Positions 29,501 through 31,857 of a DNA stretch of 31,857 bases are shown here, in pieces (the first letter of the stretch is position 1; each line of letters begins with the position of its first letter). Under the pieces are notes generated by a model that was given only the letters and a program-made list of their open reading frames with translations, ran no database searches and had not been told where the DNA came from. The stretch is from Lachnospiraceae bacterium (GTDB taxonomy: Bacteria > Bacillota > Clostridia > Lachnospirales > Lachnospiraceae), in NCBI GenBank assembly GCA_009787745.1, contig WQST01000005.1, positions 1 through 31,857 of the forward strand, given 5' to 3'. A program made the translations under genes and the position numbers.

Positions 29501-31857
29501 TTCGATATCAGGTCAGAACGTAACGGTTGCCGAAGCTAAACAAAATGGTATCTTTAATACGGGATTAATGTTTGAATTTGATGGTCTGACGGTAATAAAT
29601 GCGGGCAACCAAGGAATCAATAATACAGGTACTTTTAATGTAAACGGTATTAATGTCAGTCATTCACAAGAAAACGGTATCTTTAACAATAAAGGTACGA
29701 TGGATATAAAAGGTATTCAGATTACCAATCCGCTTCAGGGGCATGGAATCAATAACTCAGGCAATCTTATCTTACAAGATACGCAAATCAATGGTTCGGG
29801 AATGAACACTAATGGCGAAAAAAGAAATAATATTCAGAATACAGGGAATTTGGCGTTTAAAAATCTTATTATTGAAAACAGCCAAAACCATGGCATTTAT
29901 AACGGCGCTACAGGCAGTATTGCGGGTGAAGGTATAACCATCGGCAATCCGGTCGGCAATGGATTATTTAATGTGGGCAATGTATCTAATATCAAAGAAA
30001 TGAAGCTGAATACGATAGGCGATCAAGGAATCAATAATACAGGTACATTTTCCGCAGAGGTAGTGGAGATAAGCAAGACGAAAAAGAACGGTATTTATAA
30101 CAACGGCGGGACGATGTCTCTGCTTAGTACTTCGATAAGTTCAACAGGCGAGCATGGTATTAGTAATAGCGGCACACTTACGATAAAAAATAGTAATATT
30201 TTAGGTTCAGGCATAGGGAAAAATAATATTCAGAATTCAGGAAACCTTAAAATAGAAGGTCTTACTGTCAAGAATAGCAGCAATCACGGCATTTATTTGA
30301 GCGCGTCAGGAACTATTAGCGGTAAAAATATAAGTATTTTGGATGCCGCAGGAAACGGGATATTTAATGACGACGGCAATGTGTCAAATATTACCGGTTT
30401 GACGATAAAGAACGCAGGGATACAAGGTATTAATAATACAGGCACATTTGCGGCGTCGGACATTACGGTTTCCCTGACAGAAGAAAACGGAATTTTCAAT
30501 ACGGCAGGCGGGGAAATGATTTTGACCAACATTGATATAAGTTCCGCAGGGCAGCATGGAATTAATAATACGAATACGCCCGCAGTCTCGACAATGACGG
30601 TAAACGGCGGGACAATCGATGGCTCGGGAGCGGATCGAAATAATATCCAAAACACGGGGATTTTGATAATAAATGACCTTTTCCTTAAGAATAGTCAAAA
30701 TCATGGGATTTTTAACGGAGTAACAGGAATACTCAGCATTGATACACTTAACATTATTAATACTGTAAATCACGGAATCAATAATGCGGGTACGATATCC
30801 GCACTGATAAACTATACACATAATAATCTGGGCGGATTACCTATTGCAGGCTCAGGTTCAGTCACTATGCCATCAGAAGGCAAAATCGAAATTATTAATG
30901 TAACAGCCGCAGATCTGAATCTAAACGCATTCCATAATAATGTGAATAGGACAATAGCGGGTATTGAAATTGACGGCTTTACAGTTACTGTTGAAAATGG
31001 TGTCCAGAATGCGGGTAATGCCGTCTGGAATGAAAGCGGACATCTTATGATCGACGGCGACCTTATTATTAAGAACCTTCATTCCACCCATGATAATGGC
31101 GGTGACGGACGGTTTAGTACGAACAGTAACAACAGCGGAAACGGGATCTTGAACAGTGGGCGGATAACCGTTACGGGTGACGTTATCATCGGTAATGATG
31201 ACGGCTCTAACCCGATGCCATGGCGGGCTATTAATAATACTAACGCGAGCAGCAGATTCGACGTATTAGGTGATGTCATCATCTATGGTGCTCTTGACCA
31301 AGGGATTGTAATCGGTAACATGAGCATGAACGTAGAAGGTGATGTCTTGATAAGAGATGTCGGTCAGAACGGAGTATGGCTTAACCACGCGAATGCCCTG
31401 CTCGAAATCAATAACGATTTGCGCATTGAGGGGACAGGCAACCAAGGCATAAATAATAATAGCGGCGGAACTTTAGAAGCGCGCGATATTATAATCAAAG
31501 ATACTGCCGTTAATGGGTTACAGCTTGCAAACTCGGCTTTAGATGCAAGGAATATCACCGTATCTAATGTAGGAAACAGAGGCATCAGCTTAAATGACGG
31601 CAACAGTAGCTTAAACGTGACCGAAGAAATCAAAATTAATAACCCGACAAATGAAGCGCTGGATGTATCAGGTATCGTAAATGCCGAAAGTATCACCATT
31701 GACGGCAGTGATGGGACAACGGGTACATCAACCCAAGGTATACGTCTGCGCGGAGCAGAAGCTTCACTGACAACAACAGGTGATGTTATTGTAAATAATA
31801 GCGCAGGGAACGGAGTGTGGGTAGATACGGCAGGCAGGGTACTGACGGTTGGCGGAG
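26550..31857 (+). CDS. Giant right-handed beta-helix surface protein, N-terminal 1769 codons (runs off the window)
   Basis: The frame from ATG 26550 (GGGAGG seven nucleotides upstream) is open to the window edge; I followed it by hand and saw no stop. An N-terminal anchor, ITMITLISIPIIAGGAVAFI (about 21-40), with basic residues before it suggests a signal anchor. From about residue 130 the whole protein is made of short turns with Asn ladders: NHGIYN, NGIFN, QGINNTG, NNIQNSG, each about 20-25 residues apart, typical of a parallel beta-helix (pectate-lyase-like/autotransporter-like adhesins). From about 640 to 1370 these are organised in five to six super-repeats. The likely place is the cell surface; adhesion or glycan binding is inferred. 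It is the fifth gene of the operon, 41 nt after the EEP lipoprotein. No catalytic site is recognised. Confidence 0.88.
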   Translation, partial: MKELLGKILGILAKMKAYNKITMITLISIPIIAGGAVAFISASRHPSHSDFDLRQLLLAEDTITIEIAGIIRVESQLHVNGIKTITGNGTIIMPKDAEAVNLSALDDGKSWSLNCSDLSVIDTAQMPSVLYVNPGAVLTMDDRITINGNDRVNGVSVSENGKLFMNGKPTIKNGAYHNVWVAQNASLDMDGGNITDAGSFGIINMGDINIYGGSVSASGKSAVYTSGILYMSGGNISKSKVHNIYVAGGNFFMEGGENTDAAEDGIHVADGAWAEINGGTVKDSSRHGLCNHGHMEVGTVSVIECGINNNSNAILKIDNTIVENSIGYGLSNMGGDVTANHFKVFNSDSISVQNFSGNMELNDLSISGSRDGNISSLGGKVVIKKAKLGISRDKSVTIGGGEMTMSDIVIEGTSNDKFGVYAFGGILEMKNTIIKNVNSSAIKLETGANVKLNNIDISEIEQVGIDVVSSILSGTDIKMKGLGSHALLNNNGIIELSNVTVNDVERNVIQHRGGTTTVNDLMALDIGNHGGYIVDGEVNLTNAVFLNMRSNGFFMPEEGTSVLTLDNVTIDGAGQQGINSWTSVIADGLTIENVGNNGVFNRGTAELSNVIIKNTGHHGISNVESMIGRNITISETGEDSNSVQNSGKLELNGLTASNSKNHGIYIAEGALLNGSDMTINVTAKNGIFNLGTASIDGIAINNCADQGINNTGSFTASNVKVSHTKANGIFNNRTGQMLIKGVEVSHTEGHGLNNTGGLNISDAEISASGEERNSVQNTGNLIVNNVSSVESQNHGIFNGQGAFLEGSGVTFQHSANNGIFNMGTISSLDGILIDGAGAQGINNVGYFTASNIAINDTERNGIFNTINTELGLAGEMNLNQVKIIRSGDQGINNISTLSATDINIDITDKNGIYNNGGTMTLSKVIVGAPGQHGINNSGILTISGGESVTSGEGSNNIQNSGTLLISDFIAKNSLNHGIYNNEAGSISGQNVTVAEAKQNGIFNTGLMFEFDGLTVINAGNQGINNTGTFNVNGINVSHSQENGIFNNKGTMDIKGIQITNPLQGHGINNSGNLILQDTQINGSGMNTNGEKRNNIQNTGNLAFKNLIIENSQNHGIYNGATGSIAGEGITIGNPVGNGLFNVGNVSNIKEMKLNTIGDQGINNTGTFSAEVVEISKTKKNGIYNNGGTMSLLSTSISSTGEHGISNSGTLTIKNSNILGSGIGKNNIQNSGNLKIEGLTVKNSSNHGIYLSASGTISGKNISILDAAGNGIFNDDGNVSNITGLTIKNAGIQGINNTGTFAASDITVSLTEENGIFNTAGGEMILTNIDISSAGQHGINNTNTPAVSTMTVNGGTIDGSGADRNNIQNTGILIINDLFLKNSQNHGIFNGVTGILSIDTLNIINTVNHGINNAGTISALINYTHNNLGGLPIAGSGSVTMPSEGKIEIINVTAADLNLNAFHNNVNRTIAGIEIDGFTVTVENGVQNAGNAVWNESGHLMIDGDLIIKNLHSTHDNGGDGRFSTNSNNSGNGILNSGRITVTGDVIIGNDDGSNPMPWRAINNTNASSRFDVLGDVIIYGALDQGIVIGNMSMNVEGDVLIRDVGQNGVWLNHANALLEINNDLRIEGTGNQGINNNSGGTLEARDIIIKDTAVNGLQLANSALDARNITVSNVGNRGISLNDGNSSLNVTEEIKINNPTNEALDVSGIVNAESITIDGSDGTTGTSTQGIRLRGAEASLTTTGDVIVNNSAGNGVWVDTAGRVLTVGG
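28476..30720 (+). repeat. Tandem super-repeats of about 400 bp within the beta-helix gene
   Basis: The QGINN motif recurs at 28665, 29064, 29214 (half-step), 29610, 30024 and 30423: steps of 399, 150, 396, 414 and 399 bp. The N[NS][IV]QN motif recurs with the same rhythm (about 28476, 28865, 29412, 29826, 30225, 30640). Within each unit the order is QGINN - NGIFN - QHGINN - NNIQN - NHGIYN - NGIFN. The coding copies are diverged, not identical, so recent duplication is not indicated. Confidence 0.8.

Noticed and set aside
28476..30720. Regularly spaced short repeats that could suggest a CRISPR array
   Set aside because: The repeats are in one open reading frame, vary at third codon positions and encode beta-helix turns; no repeat is identical over 23 or more bases with unique spacers.
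30293..31699. Antisense open frames of 67-145 codons over the beta-helix gene
   Set aside because: Repetitive composition, no start signals, no known domains; shadows of the Asn/Gly/Ile repeats.

Overview
The window reads as chromosome of a low-to-moderate GC Bacillota (Firmicutes), probably Clostridia-like. Reasons: AGGAGG-type ribosome sites, sigma-A-type TTGACA-N17-TATAAT promoters, an Lpl-type lipoprotein/permease transporter without its own ATPase, a feoA-feoB-Cys-rich small membrane protein operon with a DtxR-family regulator, and a tRNA-Leu without an encoded CCA. No species is claimed.

Layout. (1) 1-1893, core-like DNA, visibly richer in GC: start of a HAD phosphatase (minus), a MATE exporter (plus) and tRNA-Leu(CAG). 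(2) About 1894-15989, an AT-rich integrative element of about 14.1 kb sitting in the 3' end of the tRNA. It has a tyrosine integrase whose C-terminus faces the tRNA, helically phased repeats at both ends, and a tRNA-3'-end-like copy at 15969-15989. Cargo: a DIP1984-family protein, a decayed phage-type gene, two RlaP-family nucleotidyltransferases (one decayed), a SWIM zinc finger/FlK-type hotdog fusion, a HigB/HigA-type toxin-antitoxin pair with a clear operator, a complete Wadjet operon jetABCD (SMC-type plasmid defence), and a stub of a RelB/DinJ-like antitoxin. No replication, conjugation or capsid genes are seen, so it looks like a small defence island on an integrase module.

(3) 15990-17134: the tRNA's probable displaced terminator, a QueD/PTPS-like gene with a C-terminal zinc ribbon, and fragments of a Fur-family gene and an ABC ATPase gene that mark a deletion scar. 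(4) 17106-21473: a secreted PepSY-repeat protein, a DtxR-family repressor, and feoA-feoB-small membrane protein. Four copies of a GTTAG-N6-CTAAC box define a local iron (or manganese) regulon. (5) 21636-31857: one long plus-strand operon with a consensus promoter: LplA-like lipoprotein, two permeases, a lipoprotein of the endonuclease/exonuclease/phosphatase fold, and a giant membrane-anchored right-handed beta-helix protein running off the window after at least 1769 codons.

The most interesting points are the Wadjet-carrying element with well-marked ends, the SWIM-FlK fusion, the toxin operon that appears to make a leaderless mRNA, a 58-bp repeat with a hairpin that forms the translation start region of two unrelated genes (17905-17962 and 24526-24583), and the roughly 400-bp super-repeats of the beta-helix protein.
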